From Heyndrickxia vini (GTDB taxonomy: Bacteria > Bacillota > Bacilli > Bacillales > Bacillaceae_C): a stretch of 64,000 bases of DNA. Below the pieces are notes generated by a model. It ran no database searches. It was not told the origin of the DNA and saw only the letters and a program-made list of their open reading frames with translations. The stretch lies in NCBI RefSeq assembly GCF_016772275.1, contig NZ_CP065425.1, positions 2,448,653 to 2,512,652 on the forward strand, given 5' to 3'. This document shows, in pieces, positions 44,590 to 54,054 of this stretch. A program made the translations under genes and the position numbers. The number at the start of each line of letters is the position of its first letter. Within the stretch, counting starts at the first letter, position 1.

Positions 44590-45636
44590 TTATTTAACCA
44601 ATCCAAGTTTCACTAAGCTTTCAGCAATTTGAACTGAATTCCAGGCCGCACCCTTCAATAAGTTATCAGAAACTACCCACATATGGAAACCATTTTCCTC
44701 ATCTAAATCTTTACGAATTCTTCCCACAAATACATCATTCTTCCCTACAGCATATGCAGGCATAGGATATAATTGTTCATTTGGATTATCTTGAAGTATA
44801 ATACCATCCGCAGTTTCTAATAATGTACGGATATTCTCTACTTGAATGCCCTCACGATTTATTTCAAAATAAACTGATTCTGAATGACCGGTTTCTACAG
44901 GTAATCGTACACATGTAGCTGCTACTTTCAATTGGGGCATATGCATGATTTTTTTCGTTTCGTTTATCATTTTCATTTCTTCAAATGTATAACCATTCTC
45001 TTCAAATTTATCGATTTGTGGAACTGCATTAAACGCAATTTGATAGTGTTTTTTATCACCTTTGACCGGTAAAATTTTCGGTTCAATGGTTTCACCTTCG
45101 ATTATCGCGCGGGTTTGATTTTTTAATTCTTCTATTGCCGCAGCCCCTGCTCCAGATACAGCTTGGTATGTGGATACAATAACTTTGTCTAATCCATATG
45201 CTTTGCGAATGGGTTCAAGTGCAACAACCATTTGAATTGTAGAGCAATTAGGATTTGCAATAATACCATTGTGTAGTTTTAAATCTTCTTCATTAACCTC
45301 TGGAACTACTAGTGGAACTTCGGGATCCATTCGGTATGCACTCGTATTATCTATAACAATCGCACCATGCTTTACAGCCTCAGGTGCAAATATTTTCGAA
45401 ATATTTCCACCTGCACTAAAAAGTGCGATATCAACATCTTTGAAACTTTCAGGTTTTGCTTCCTGAACAACGATATCTTCATCTTTATATTTTAAAACTG
45501 TACCCGCTGATCTTGACGAAGATAAAAGAGTAAGCTTTCGTATTGGAAAGTTTCTCTTTTCTAATGTATGAAGCATTTGTTGTCCAACTGCACCTGTTGC
45601 ACCTACAACAGCTACATGAAAACCAGTTGTTGCCAT
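44590..45636 (-). CDS. asd: Aspartate-semialdehyde dehydrogenase
   Basis: A 348-residue NADPH-dependent enzyme that reduces aspartyl phosphate to aspartate semialdehyde. [13 protein letters not shown] is the nucleotide-binding loop, the catalytic Cys is in [11 protein letters not shown], and [11 protein letters not shown] and [18 protein letters not shown] are conserved. The ATG at 45636 has AAGGGG eight bases upstream and matches the length of B. subtilis Asd; an extended frame to 45660 lacks support. It opens the asd-dapG-dapA group just downstream of spoVFAB, so the precursor enzymes are next to dipicolinate synthase. Confidence 0.96.
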   Translation of the reverse strand: MATTGFHVAVVGATGAVGQQMLHTLEKRNFPIRKLTLLSSSRSAGTVLKYKDEDIVVQEAKPESFKDVDIALFSAGGNISKIFAPEAVKHGAIVIDNTSAYRMDPEVPLVVPEVNEEDLKLHNGIIANPNCSTIQMVVALEPIRKAYGLDKVIVSTYQAVSGAGAAAIEELKNQTRAIIEGETIEPKILPVKGDKKHYQIAFNAVPQIDKFEENGYTFEEMKMINETKKIMHMPQLKVAATCVRLPVETGHSESVYFEINREGIQVENIRTLLETADGIILQDNPNEQLYPMPAYAVGKNDVFVGRIRKDLDEENGFHMWVVSDNLLKGAAWNSVQIAESLVKLGLVK

Positions 45637-45776
45637 TAAACATTCCCCTTCCAAATTCACATATAACTTATTCTATCATCTAAGCAATGATAAACATTAT
45701 TTTATCATATATATTGCCGGGGCTATACTTTTTTCTATTATTTTAGTAAAGGATTTTTTTCTCTTATATTCATAAG

Positions 45777-45805
45777 AACCAGGTACGCCTAAATTGTACC
45801 TGGTT
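45777..45805 (-). terminator. Hairpin after spoVFB, probable terminator
   Basis: AACCAGGTAC (45777-45786) pairs perfectly with GTACCTGGTT (45796-45805). The minus-strand continuation (CTTATGAAT) is only weakly T-rich, so some read-through into asd is possible. Confidence 0.7.
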
Positions 45806-45813
45806 TAGTCTGC

Positions 45814-46410
45814 TCATTCATCTCGGAATCGTTCTACGATTACAGGTTGGAGCTGACGTCCTTCGATAGCAGCTTCTACTGTATCTTGCAAGGAAGTCAT
45901 TCTTGCTACCATTGAATTGGGTTTCTTTACTGGGTCATCTTGGCCATATGGAATAAAGTATATATGTTTAGTCGCCATTAATCTCATAAGATTAACCCCA
46001 TTCAATCCAAGCGCATCATTAGTAGATATCCCTAAAACTACCGGCTTTTGATTTCGAATGGTAGCTTTTGCAGCCATTAGAACAGGAGAATCTGTTAATG
46101 CGTTAGCTAGTTTGCTCATTGAATTTCCCGTTAGCGGTGATATGACCATACAGTCTAAAGGGTATTTTGGTCCAAGTGGCTCCGCCTCAACTATTGAATC
46201 GATTACCTTTCTTCCGGTAACTTTTTCAATTTTTTCTATCCAGTCTTCACCATTTCCAAATCTCGTATCTGTACTTTTAACAGTAAACGTTACTATCGGT
46301 ACAACCTCTGCCCCAACCTCAACCAATTTCTCAATCTCAGGAAAAACTGCATCATACGTACAATGGGAACCTGTTAATCCAAAACCGATTCGTTTCCCCT
46401 TTAAGCTCAT
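45814..46410 (-). CDS. spoVFB: Dipicolinate synthase subunit B
   Basis: A 198-residue flavoprotein-like subunit. Together with SpoVFA it oxidises dihydrodipicolinate to dipicolinic acid in the mother cell; the acid is then loaded into the spore core with calcium. GFGLTGSHCTYDAVFPEIEKL and ISPLTGNSMSKLANALTDSPV are family segments. The ATG at 46410 overlaps the spoVFA stop by four bases with AAGGGG upstream, so the two subunits are translationally coupled. It is expected to be a sigma-K product. Confidence 0.96.
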   Translation of the reverse strand: MSLKGKRIGFGLTGSHCTYDAVFPEIEKLVEVGAEVVPIVTFTVKSTDTRFGNGEDWIEKIEKVTGRKVIDSIVEAEPLGPKYPLDCMVISPLTGNSMSKLANALTDSPVLMAAKATIRNQKPVVLGISTNDALGLNGVNLMRLMATKHIYFIPYGQDDPVKKPNSMVARMTSLQDTVEAAIEGRQLQPVIVERFRDE

Positions 46411-47309
46411 CGTTCATTCCCCTTTCTTTTTATTACATCCTCATCAATAAGCTGAGTTAATACATTTCCTAGTATTTGCCCCGCAGTTTTTGGTGCTACG
46501 ATACCTGGCAAACTTGGGGCTAATAAAGCTTTAATTCCACGTTTTTCTGCATAGCGAAAATCCGTCCCACCCGGTTTTGATGCTAAATCAATAATCAATG
46601 TATGTGTTGGCATTTTTTGAATAACTGCAGCGTTAACAATTAATTGCGGAACAGTATTAATACAAATATCAATATCCTTCACTTCACTATCAAGATCTTT
46701 CAAAAAAAATGGTTTTAATCCCATTTCTTCAATTCGAGCAATATGTTCTGTTTTTCTTGCTCCTACCTTTACTTTCGCTCCTAAATGATGAAAGGCTCTA
46801 GCTACACTCATGCCAACCCTTCCTAAACCAAGAATGGCAACAGTTGAACCGTGTATCGTAAATTCGGTATGTTGAATTGCCATCATAATTGTCCCCTCGA
46901 CGGTTGGGATTGAATTATATATAGCAACATCATTACGTTCAAATAGTTTGACTAATTTGCGATTTGCTTTTTGCGTAATATTATCTAAATATGGATTACT
47001 GATTCCTGAATAAATCGTGCAATAAGATGGTGTTTTTAATATAACTTCCTCCGTCAATCTCACTTCTTCGTTTGAAAAAATAGTATCTACCTGACCTTCA
47101 GGATTTGTTCCAGTTACAGGTAAAATAATCGCATCAATTTCATGAAAATTTACTTCGCTAAGTTTTTCTTTGTATACGCCTGAATATACATGATCTAATT
47201 GTTCAAAACCAATTAAAGATAGTCTTGCATCTAATTCAGCTAATTTGCGAATTACTTCCAGTTGACGCGCATCACCGCCAATTACAGCTATTTGCAATCC
47301 TGTCAACAT
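46407..47309 (-). CDS. spoVFA: Dipicolinate synthase subunit A
   Basis: A 300-residue NAD(P)-binding subunit of dipicolinate synthase. The N-terminal MLTGLQIAVIGGDARQLE and the central Rossmann motif VAILGLGRVGMSVARAFHHLGA are diagnostic, with IDICINTVPQ and ALLAPSLPGIVAPKTAGQIL following. Two ATGs follow AAGGTGACG; the second (47309) is used because of better spacing and agreement with B. subtilis. A sigma-K-like promoter lies at 47353-47381. Dihydrodipicolinate comes from DapA, encoded in the same window. Confidence 0.96.
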   Translation of the reverse strand: MLTGLQIAVIGGDARQLEVIRKLAELDARLSLIGFEQLDHVYSGVYKEKLSEVNFHEIDAIILPVTGTNPEGQVDTIFSNEEVRLTEEVILKTPSYCTIYSGISNPYLDNITQKANRKLVKLFERNDVAIYNSIPTVEGTIMMAIQHTEFTIHGSTVAILGLGRVGMSVARAFHHLGAKVKVGARKTEHIARIEEMGLKPFFLKDLDSEVKDIDICINTVPQLIVNAAVIQKMPTHTLIIDLASKPGGTDFRYAEKRGIKALLAPSLPGIVAPKTAGQILGNVLTQLIDEDVIKRKGNER

Positions 47310-47352
47310 CATATCGTCACCTTCTTTATGATGATTACGCTTATCACTTACA

Positions 47353-47381
47353 CATCTTATGTAATGACCTAGAAATCTGTG
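47353..47381 (-). promoter_or_regulatory. spoVFA: Sigma-K-like promoter of spoVFAB
   Basis: On the minus strand CACA, a 16-base spacer and CATAAGATG agree with the sigma-K consensus (MACM, about 16 bases, CATANNNTA) except for the last base. It is about 45 bases upstream of the start. spoVF is transcribed by sigma-K in B. subtilis. Confidence 0.55.
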
Positions 47382-47387
47382 ATTTGA

Positions 47388-47424
47388 TAATAAAATAAAA
47401 AAGATTAGCGAATCGCTAATCTTT
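47388..47424 (-). terminator. Rho-independent terminator after ymxH
   Basis: AAAGATTAGCG (47400-47410) pairs with CGCTAATCTTT (47414-47424) around AAT. On the minus strand it is followed by TTTTATTTTATT. Confidence 0.92.
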
Positions 47425-47438
47425 AATAGAACCTTATG

Positions 47439-47678
47439 TTAGTAATTATTTTCTGGTACTTCTAAAATAATCATATCCGATCCAATCGTTCGAATTTGTT
47501 GCCACGGAACCCTGATCTCATTTGTTTGTTTTCTCATCCATTTACCAGTAGGGATGATCAGTGATTGGATTTGTCCCGATTTTTCATTGAATTCTAAATC
47601 GGTGTGCCCAAGTACACCTAATCTTTCCGCTTTTTTGAAATCAACGATTTCCTTTCCACTTAACTCACTTAATCTCAT
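47439..47678 (-). CDS. ymxH: YlmC/YmxH-family PRC-barrel protein
   Basis: A 79-residue soluble beta-rich protein beginning MRLSELSGKEIVDFKKAERLG and ending DMIILEVPENNY, the standard YlmC/YmxH PRC-barrel pattern. The family is tied to sporulation loci in bacilli, but the molecular role is unknown. It is monocistronic: the mlpA hairpin lies upstream and a strong terminator downstream. Its place between mlpA and spoVFA is the same as in B. subtilis. Confidence 0.92.
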   Translation of the reverse strand: MRLSELSGKEIVDFKKAERLGVLGHTDLEFNEKSGQIQSLIIPTGKWMRKQTNEIRVPWQQIRTIGSDMIILEVPENNY

Positions 47679-47785
47679 AATCCCTGAATCCTCCTCTTAT
47701 AACCACTATTACTATCAATGTATCGCTTGTCAGTCTTTTTTAGAACGAGCAATTTTTTATAGTTACTCATATAGAATGGTATTAG

Positions 47786-47806
47786 CCCGCAGGAGTCTAC
47801 GTGTAT
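47786..47806. repeat. Remnant of a Bacillaceae-type intergenic repeat
   Basis: CCCGCAGGAGTCTACGTG stands out in an AT-rich spacer. Strings like it form the end of a GC-rich repeat scattered in Bacillaceae intergenic regions, from memory and not from a search. The flanks have no further recognisable copy. Confidence 0.35.
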
Positions 47807-47849
47807 TCAGGCTGCTCAATATTTCTAAAATGTTTTATCTTTCAAGACG

Positions 47850-47880
47850 AAAGTCCCCGTCACAAATTGACGAGGACTTT
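47850..47880 (-). terminator. Hairpin after mlpA, probable terminator
   Basis: AAAGTCCCCGTCA (47850-47862) pairs with TGACGAGGACTTT (47868-47880) with one mismatch. The minus-strand continuation is only modestly T-rich. Confidence 0.7.
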
Positions 47881-47886
47881 CTCTTA

Positions 47887-49125
47887 TTATTGTATACCTT
47901 GTGGAAATTTCCCGTCTGGACTTACTAATGAAATAGAGAATTGCGAAGTAAATACTTTGTTTGCAAGATTATTTACATGATCTATGGAGACTTCATCAAT
48001 CATCTCTACTATTTCATCAAGTGTACGATGTTTACCTAATAGCATTTCATTTTTCCCATTTCTGCTCATTCTGCTATTTGTGCTTTCTAGGCTGAGCATT
48101 AAATTCCCTTTAAGCTGTTCCTTACAATTTTGAACTTCTTTAGGTGTTACCCCTGTGTCCTTTAAATGATCCAATGTCGATTGAATTGTTTCATATAAGT
48201 GATCCAGTTGTTTTGCACCTGTACCAGCATAGATTGTGACAATTCCGGTATCTTTAAATGAAGAATGATATGAAAATACGGAGTAAGCGAGGCCCCTTTG
48301 TTCTCTCACCTCTTGAAATAATCTGGAAGACATACTGCCGCCTAATATATTATTTAATACAATTAAATCATATATCTCCTTGTGACCGATTGGTAATCCT
48401 TCAAACCCTAAACATAGGTGTGCTTGTTCTGTATCTTTTTTTCTTACTATATTGTTTAAATGAAAGGTTGGAACGATTTCTTCCCCGGAATGGTTTCCTC
48501 CACTGTATGATCCAAATAATGATTCTACTTGCTTAATAAAAGAATCTTTGACATTTCCAGCTATTGAAATAACAACTCGATCCGGTGTGTACATATCATG
48601 CATATATTCCTTTAACGTCTGACCGGAAAAGGTTTCTAGAGTTTCTTCCGTACCTAGAATTGGATACCCTAATGGGTGGTTTTCATAAACTGCTTTGCTA
48701 AGAAGATCATGTACAATATCGTCAGGCGTATCTTCATACATTTTTATTTCTTCATAAACAACATTTTTTTCTTTTTTAAGTTCTTCTTCAACAAATGTGG
48801 AATTGAAAAACATATCTGACAGTGTATCAAGAGCAAATTGTGCATGGTTATCTAAAACCTTTGCATAATAACAGGTATATTCTTTAGAAGTAAATGCGTT
48901 TACTTGTCCACCAATCGAATCAAACGCTTCGGCAATTTCTTTAGCCGTTTTTGTTTTCGTGCCCTTAAAAAACATATGTTCTAAAAAGTGGGATATGCCA
49001 TTATTTTTACTATTTTCATTTCTTGATCCTGTTCCAATCCAAATGCCTATCGCAACTGAACGAACAGTTGGGATTTCCTCGTGTACAATTCTTAGTCCGT
49101 TTTGACATGTATATTTCTTAATCAA
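47887..49125 (-). CDS. mlpA: M16 family zinc peptidase MlpA (YmxG)
   Basis: A 412-residue mitochondrial-processing-peptidase-like metallopeptidase. The HxxEH zinc motif is in SHFLEHMFFKG, with the distal Glu in NVVYEEIKMYEDTP and the conserved YSVFSYHSSF in the C-terminal half. MlpA affects extracellular protease gene expression in B. subtilis. The start is taken as TTG at 49125, seven bases after GGAGG, giving the family start MIKKYTCQNGLRIV and a length close to B. subtilis MlpA; an ATG at 49164 would put that ribosome-binding site inside the frame. No partner gene overlaps it, so it probably acts as a homodimer. Confidence 0.93.
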   Translation of the reverse strand: MIKKYTCQNGLRIVHEEIPTVRSVAIGIWIGTGSRNENSKNNGISHFLEHMFFKGTKTKTAKEIAEAFDSIGGQVNAFTSKEYTCYYAKVLDNHAQFALDTLSDMFFNSTFVEEELKKEKNVVYEEIKMYEDTPDDIVHDLLSKAVYENHPLGYPILGTEETLETFSGQTLKEYMHDMYTPDRVVISIAGNVKDSFIKQVESLFGSYSGGNHSGEEIVPTFHLNNIVRKKDTEQAHLCLGFEGLPIGHKEIYDLIVLNNILGGSMSSRLFQEVREQRGLAYSVFSYHSSFKDTGIVTIYAGTGAKQLDHLYETIQSTLDHLKDTGVTPKEVQNCKEQLKGNLMLSLESTNSRMSRNGKNEMLLGKHRTLDEIVEMIDEVSIDHVNNLANKVFTSQFSISLVSPDGKFPQGIQ

Positions 49126-49179
49126 TTTAAATCCTCCTAAACTCGGTGGCTGTTGGTTCACCATTAGGCCCTATTTTCG

Positions 49180-50166
49180 TTAATCATTTTTTAGTTTTCC
49201 ATCATTCATTTTAATAATCCGTTCTTCGTCCATTAATTTTGATACAGTTCCAATTCTTAGATGCTTCTTTTTAATTTCATTTATCAATTGTTGCAATGAT
49301 TTTTCCGTTGAATCCGTTGGATGCATAAGAATAAGTGCACCAGGATGGATTTTGGACATTACACGTGTGACGATTGTTTCAGGGGACGGTTTTTGCCAAT
49401 CCACCGTATCTACGCTCCACATGATTGTTTTAAGATTCATTGAATGAGCGATTTTTACTACCTCATCACGATAACTCCCACTCGGTGGTGCAAATAATCT
49501 AACCTGTACACCAGTGGTTGCATTAATAACCTGATTTGTGTTAATTAATTGTTCGCGAATTCGATCGGCAGAAAGAACCTTCATATCTGGATGAGTGAAG
49601 GAATGGTTCCCCACTTCATGGCCAGAATCAACAATCATTTTTGCTAATTCAGGATTTTCTTTTACCCATCTTCCTTCTAGAAAAAAAGTGGCATGAATAC
49701 TATTGTCTTTTAATGTTTTTAAAATTGGTTGCAGAAATTCATTTCCCCACGCGACATTAATAAGAAAGCTCACCATTGGTTTATCAGGATTTCCTCGATA
49801 AATTGGTGCGGGTGGTAAATCCTTTATATGTACTTTAGGTGAAATTTGCTTATAAACTAATTTATTTTCATCGAATTTACCATCTTTTTTCATATTATGG
49901 TAGGAAGCTTTAATATCCACTTCAACACCATTGTAACCAGGAGTCGCTTTCCATACTCGATCGTTTACAGCATCTTTTGGTTTAATTGAATAGTTTTTTG
50001 CTACCTTAACAATATAATCATATAAATCATTTTGTTTTGTAGGTATGTATTCTGCATCTGTTTTTAATTGGGAAAAATAGCTTTTTGTCAATGGATTATT
50101 AATGAGTGACAAAGTAAGAATAGCAATCAGAACAAAACCTATCAAGTGTTTTAATTTATTCTTCAC
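49180..50166 (-). CDS. ylxY: YlxY, polysaccharide-deacetylase-like membrane or secreted protein with a degenerate active site
   Basis: A 328-residue exported protein: a short basic start (VKNKLKHL) then a hydrophobic segment GFVLIAILTLSLI as signal or anchor, and a NodB-fold domain in the C-terminal half. The usual catalytic TFDDGP is replaced by INVAWGNEFL, so the general-base and metal Asp residues are missing. The GNHSFTHPD metal motif and SGSYRDEVV remain. It is likely impaired as a deacetylase, as in other YlxY proteins. The GTG at 50166 has GGGGG eight bases upstream; the longer frame to 50220 lacks support. It lies between pnp and mlpA as in B. subtilis. Confidence 0.9.
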   Translation of the reverse strand: MKNKLKHLIGFVLIAILTLSLINNPLTKSYFSQLKTDAEYIPTKQNDLYDYIVKVAKNYSIKPKDAVNDRVWKATPGYNGVEVDIKASYHNMKKDGKFDENKLVYKQISPKVHIKDLPPAPIYRGNPDKPMVSFLINVAWGNEFLQPILKTLKDNSIHATFFLEGRWVKENPELAKMIVDSGHEVGNHSFTHPDMKVLSADRIREQLINTNQVINATTGVQVRLFAPPSGSYRDEVVKIAHSMNLKTIMWSVDTVDWQKPSPETIVTRVMSKIHPGALILMHPTDSTEKSLQQLINEIKKKHLRIGTVSKLMDEERIIKMNDGKLKND

Positions 50167-50278
50167 CTTAATATCCCCCTTCTTTTTAAAAATATGAAAA
50201 AGAAGGACAAGGTAGAACAATCCTTATAGTATTTTATTCATTTCCAGTTTCGTTTGGATCTAGAAATTAATGAACCAT

Positions 50279-50306
50279 AAAAAAAGCCAGGATATTACCT
50301 GACTTT
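50279..50306 (-). terminator. Rho-independent terminator after pnp
   Basis: AAAGCCAGG (50283-50291) pairs with CCTGACTTT (50298-50306) with one G-T pair. On the minus strand it is followed by seven T. It overlaps the pnp stop. Confidence 0.85.
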
Positions 50307-52425
50307 ACTCTTTGTCTTCATTTTTTTCTTTTTGCTCTTTTAAAACCGCTTTGCGTGAAAGATTTACTCTGCCTTGGTTATCAATTTCGAGAACTTTAAC
50401 AAGAATTTCATCCCCAATTTTTAATACGTCCTCTACTTTACGGACTCTTTCTTCCGCAATTTCCGAAATATGAACGAGGCCGTCTTTTCCACTAAAGATT
50501 TCGACAAAGGCACCAAATTTTTCAATCCGTTTTACTTTTCCTAAGTAAATTTGTCCTACTTCTACTTCACGAACGATATCTTCAATGATTTTCTTCGCTT
50601 TTTTATTCATTTCTTCATCCGTTGATGAAATGAAGACTGTTCCATCTTGTTCAATATCAATTTTGACGCCAGTTTCTTCTATAATTTTATTAATTTGTTT
50701 ACCACTCGGTCCAATCACATCTCTGATCTTATCTGGATTAATGGTCATTGTTAAAATTTTTGGTGCAAATGCAGACAACGATTCACGCGGATTAGAAAGT
50801 GTCGACATCATATGACTTAATATTTGCATCCGACCTTGTTTTGCTTGTTGTAGTGCTTCTTCTAATATTTGTCTTGAAAGACCTTCAATTTTAATATCCA
50901 TTTGCAGCGCTGTTACACCTTTAGAAGTACCTGCAACTTTAAAATCCATATCTCCTAAATGATCTTCCATGCCTTGAATATCAGTTAAAATTGTATAGTA
51001 ATCACCAGATTTAACTAACCCCATCGCAATTCCCGCTACCGGTGCTTTAATTGGTACCCCTGCATCCATCATTGCTAATGTACTAGCACAAATACTGGCT
51101 TGAGAAGTAGACCCATTGGATTCTAATACTTCTGAAACTAATCGAATCGTATAAGGAAATTGTTGTTCATTCGGTATAACAGGTTCAAGTGCCCGTTCTC
51201 CAAGTGCACCATGTCCGATTTCACGGCGACCAGGCCCTCTCATTGGTCCAGTTTCACCTACACTAAATTGTGGGAAGTTATAATGATGCATAAAGCGTTT
51301 TGATTCTTCAATTCCCAACCCATCCAATATTTGTACATCACCTAATGCACCAAGTGTACATATACTTAATGCTTGTGTTTGTCCACGTGTGAATAAACCG
51401 GATCCATGTGTTCTTGATAATAAGCCAACTTCCGAAGATAAAGGACGAATTTCATCGATTTTTCTTCCATCCGGGCGTACTTTTTCCTCAGTAATTAATC
51501 GGCGTACTTCACCTTTTACCAATTTATTTAAAATTTGCTTTACTTGCTTAATTGTATCATCAGCTAATTCTTCACGTTCCTCATATTTAGCAATCACTTG
51601 ATCTTTTACCATTTGAATTGCTTCTTCTCTTGCATGTTTTTCTTGTACTTGAATAGCTTTAATTAAGTCTTCTTCACACATCGAACGAACTTCTGATTCC
51701 AATTCTTCGTCGATTTCGTATAAGGTAACTTGCATTTTTTCTTTTCCAATTTTTAAAACAATCTCTTCTTGGAATTTGATTAGTCTTTTTATTTCTTCGT
51801 GGCCATACATAATTGCTTCTAACATTATTTCTTCAGGAACTTCATTCGCTCCCGCTTCAACCATATTAATCGCATCTTTTGTTCCAGCAACAGTTAAGTG
51901 CATATCACTTTTTTCCATTTGTGATACTGTAGGATTAATGATAAATTCATCATCAATTCGACCAACAATTACTCCAGCAATTGGCCCTTCAAAAGGGATA
52001 TCAGATACGGATAATGAAAGTGAGGATCCGAACATTGCCGCCATTTCAGATGGACAATCTTGATCCACACTCATAACAATACTTACTACTTGGACCTCGT
52101 TTCTGAATCCATCGGCAAATAATGGACGAATTGGGCGATCTATTAAGCGACTTGCTAAGATTGCTTTTTCACTTGGTCGCCCTTCCCTTTTAATAAATCC
52201 TCCAGGTATCTTTCCTACAGCGTAAAGACGTTCTTCATAATTTACAGTTAACGGGAAAAAGTCAACAGATTTAGGTTCTTTTGAAGCCGTTGCAGTACTT
52301 AAAACGGCAGTATCTCCGTAACGTACTAAGACTGCACCGTTCGCTTGTTTAGCTAATTGACCAATTTCAACAGTAAGTTCGCGGCCGGCCCAATCTAAAG
52401 TAAATACTTGTTTTTCTTGTTCCAT
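50305..52425 (-). CDS. pnp: Polyribonucleotide nucleotidyltransferase (PNPase)
   Basis: A 706-residue 3'-5' phosphorolytic exoribonuclease, the main 3' mRNA-degrading enzyme of Bacillus. It has two RNase PH domains (the second with [17 protein letters not shown] and [15 protein letters not shown]), a KH domain ([18 protein letters not shown]) and an S1 domain ([24 protein letters not shown]). The C-terminus is Lys/Glu-rich. ATG at 52425 with AAAGGAG upstream. It follows rpsO, and each gene has its own terminator. RNase Y and RNase J2 of the decay machinery are encoded in the same window. Confidence 0.97.
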   Translation of the reverse strand: MEQEKQVFTLDWAGRELTVEIGQLAKQANGAVLVRYGDTAVLSTATASKEPKSVDFFPLTVNYEERLYAVGKIPGGFIKREGRPSEKAILASRLIDRPIRPLFADGFRNEVQVVSIVMSVDQDCPSEMAAMFGSSLSLSVSDIPFEGPIAGVIVGRIDDEFIINPTVSQMEKSDMHLTVAGTKDAINMVEAGANEVPEEIMLEAIMYGHEEIKRLIKFQEEIVLKIGKEKMQVTLYEIDEELESEVRSMCEEDLIKAIQVQEKHAREEAIQMVKDQVIAKYEEREELADDTIKQVKQILNKLVKGEVRRLITEEKVRPDGRKIDEIRPLSSEVGLLSRTHGSGLFTRGQTQALSICTLGALGDVQILDGLGIEESKRFMHHYNFPQFSVGETGPMRGPGRREIGHGALGERALEPVIPNEQQFPYTIRLVSEVLESNGSTSQASICASTLAMMDAGVPIKAPVAGIAMGLVKSGDYYTILTDIQGMEDHLGDMDFKVAGTSKGVTALQMDIKIEGLSRQILEEALQQAKQGRMQILSHMMSTLSNPRESLSAFAPKILTMTINPDKIRDVIGPSGKQINKIIEETGVKIDIEQDGTVFISSTDEEMNKKAKKIIEDIVREVEVGQIYLGKVKRIEKFGAFVEIFSGKDGLVHISEIAEERVRKVEDVLKIGDEILVKVLEIDNQGRVNLSRKAVLKEQKEKNEDKE

Positions 52426-52624
52426 ATAAAAACTCCTTTCTACTTTTATATCGCCTTTTCATATTAAAAGGGATTGTAAAAGCATGATTAATTTCGTAGT
52501 CAGTTTGAACAAAACATTATTTAAAATCTTTTTATGTCATCACTTATTATGTATTGTAATCAAAATAACTTAAAAGTTTATCGTAACTTTTTGGGAGTTA
52601 TCATGATAATCTTTTTATTGCTAA

Positions 52625-52649
52625 TAAAAAAGCGGGAAAAATCCCGCTT
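52625..52649 (-). terminator. Rho-independent terminator after rpsO
   Basis: AAGCGGGA (52630-52637) pairs with TCCCGCTT (52642-52649), and on the minus strand it is followed by TTTTTATTA. It would limit read-through from rpsO into pnp. Confidence 0.9.
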
Positions 52650-52673
52650 CTTTTGTTAATTCGACGATATAAA

Positions 52674-52943
52674 TTAACGACGTAAGCCTAATTTGTTAAT
52701 TAACTCACGGTAACGTTGAACATCTTTATTACGTAAATAAGTTAGTAAGTTACGACGTTTACCAACCATTTTCAAAAGACCGCGACGTGAATGGTGATCT
52801 TTTTTGTGCGCACGTAAATGTTCATTCAAATTATTAATATCCTCTGTAAGGATTGCAATTTGAACTTCTGGTGAACCAGTATCAGTTTCATGAACTTTGA
52901 ATTGATTGATGATTTCGTTTTTGCGTTCTTGAGCAATTGCCAT
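52674..52943 (-). CDS. rpsO: Ribosomal protein S15
   Basis: An 89-residue primary 16S rRNA-binding protein of the central 30S domain. Residues such as [38 protein letters not shown] and [16 protein letters not shown] are invariant in the family. The ATG at 52943 follows GGAGG eight bases upstream; a start nine bases earlier would overlap that site. In other bacteria S15 represses its own translation by binding the leader, and a structured leader is visible here. Confidence 0.97.
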   Translation of the reverse strand: MAIAQERKNEIINQFKVHETDTGSPEVQIAILTEDINNLNEHLRAHKKDHHSRRGLLKMVGKRRNLLTYLRNKDVQRYRELINKLGLRR

Positions 52944-52952
52944 CCTTTTCAC

Positions 52953-53050
52953 CTCCTAAAAATAAATAATCCCCTGTTACTGAGCAAGCGTCGGTGACTC
53001 GACTTGCCAAGCAACGGTTCATTACACTGTAATAGAATACTACTTTTTGA
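52953..53050 (-). promoter_or_regulatory. rpsO: Structured rpsO leader, candidate S15 autoregulatory element
   Basis: On the minus strand the leader contains GGCAAGTCGAGTCACCGACGC next to CTTGCTCAG, in which GCAAG can pair with CTTGC and GTCG with CGAC. This gives a compact GC-rich fold about 40 bases before the ribosome-binding site. Bacilli are known to regulate rpsO through S15-binding leader structures. The exact match to a known leader class was not tested. Confidence 0.4.
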
Positions 53051-53064
53051 CAAAAAAAACAAGT

Positions 53065-54027
53065 CTAGTTTCTACTTTTTTCAAAGTAATTAATGGTATT
53101 TTGTTTATCTTTTGCAATCTGAAGTTTTAATTGTTCGATTCCGTCAAATTTCTGTTCATCCCTAATTCTTAAATGCCATTCAATCGAAACTTCTTCACCG
53201 TAGATGGATTGATCAAAATCAATAATATGAACTTCAATTGATAAAGAATATTCATCAACACTTTTGAAGGTTGGCTTGAATCCTACATTACATACCCCAT
53301 TATACCAATTTCCATCAATTTTTATTTTTACAGCATAAACACCTGTTTTCGGGATAATATATTCTTTCGATAGTTTTATATTGGCAGTCGGAAAACCAAT
53401 TTGTCTACCACGCTTTTCACCGTGAATTACAATTCCATTTGTCATGTAAAATCTTCCTAAAACACGATGAACTTCCGTCATATCACCGTCCGCTAATAAT
53501 CCCCTTGTTAAGCTTGAACTCACTTTCTCATCTCCTGATTTTCGGCTAATCGCAAGCTTCTCAACTTTCGTATAGCTGAATTTCCCTTCAGAATGAATAG
53601 GTAATGTTTCCATCGTACCTTTACCGAATTTCCCATAGGAGAAATCAAATCCGGCAACTACATGATGAACATTTAATCCGATAATATATTGTTTTACGTA
53701 TTCTTCAGGTGTTAGATTAGCAAAATTAGATGTAAACTGAACAATAAATAAATAGTCAATTCCCATTTCTTCAATTAGTTTTTTCTTATCTTCAATAGGA
53801 GTGATTAGCTCAATTTGTTTGTTATTTTGACTTAAAACAACAGAAGGGTGCGGATCAAATGTCATAACTGCACTTTTCCAATGTTTTTGTTCAGCAATTT
53901 CCTTCGCTAAATTAATTACTTTTTGATGTCCTAAGTGAATTCCATCAAAATATCCAAGAGCCATTACTAGCGGTGGAAAATCCTGCTCGTTAAATGTATG
54001 TGGATGATGTATCGTGATTACCTTCAA
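53065..54027 (-). CDS. ribF: Bifunctional riboflavin kinase/FMN adenylyltransferase
   Basis: A 320-residue cytosolic enzyme that converts riboflavin to FMN and then FAD (RibC in B. subtilis). The N-terminal adenylyltransferase domain has LGYFDGIHLGHQKVI with the HxGH nucleotidyl-transfer motif, and the C-terminal flavokinase domain has GEKRGRQIGFPTANIKLS and GVYAVKIKIDG. The TTG at 54027 with AGGTG six bases upstream gives the family start MKVITIHHPH; a GTG at 54036 has no clear ribosome-binding site. It follows truB after 27 bases. Confidence 0.94.
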   Translation of the reverse strand: MKVITIHHPHTFNEQDFPPLVMALGYFDGIHLGHQKVINLAKEIAEQKHWKSAVMTFDPHPSVVLSQNNKQIELITPIEDKKKLIEEMGIDYLFIVQFTSNFANLTPEEYVKQYIIGLNVHHVVAGFDFSYGKFGKGTMETLPIHSEGKFSYTKVEKLAISRKSGDEKVSSSLTRGLLADGDMTEVHRVLGRFYMTNGIVIHGEKRGRQIGFPTANIKLSKEYIIPKTGVYAVKIKIDGNWYNGVCNVGFKPTFKSVDEYSLSIEVHIIDFDQSIYGEEVSIEWHLRIRDEQKFDGIEQLKLQIAKDKQNTINYFEKSRN

Positions 54028-54054
54028 ATTTCTCACCTATTTCTTTCTATTAGA

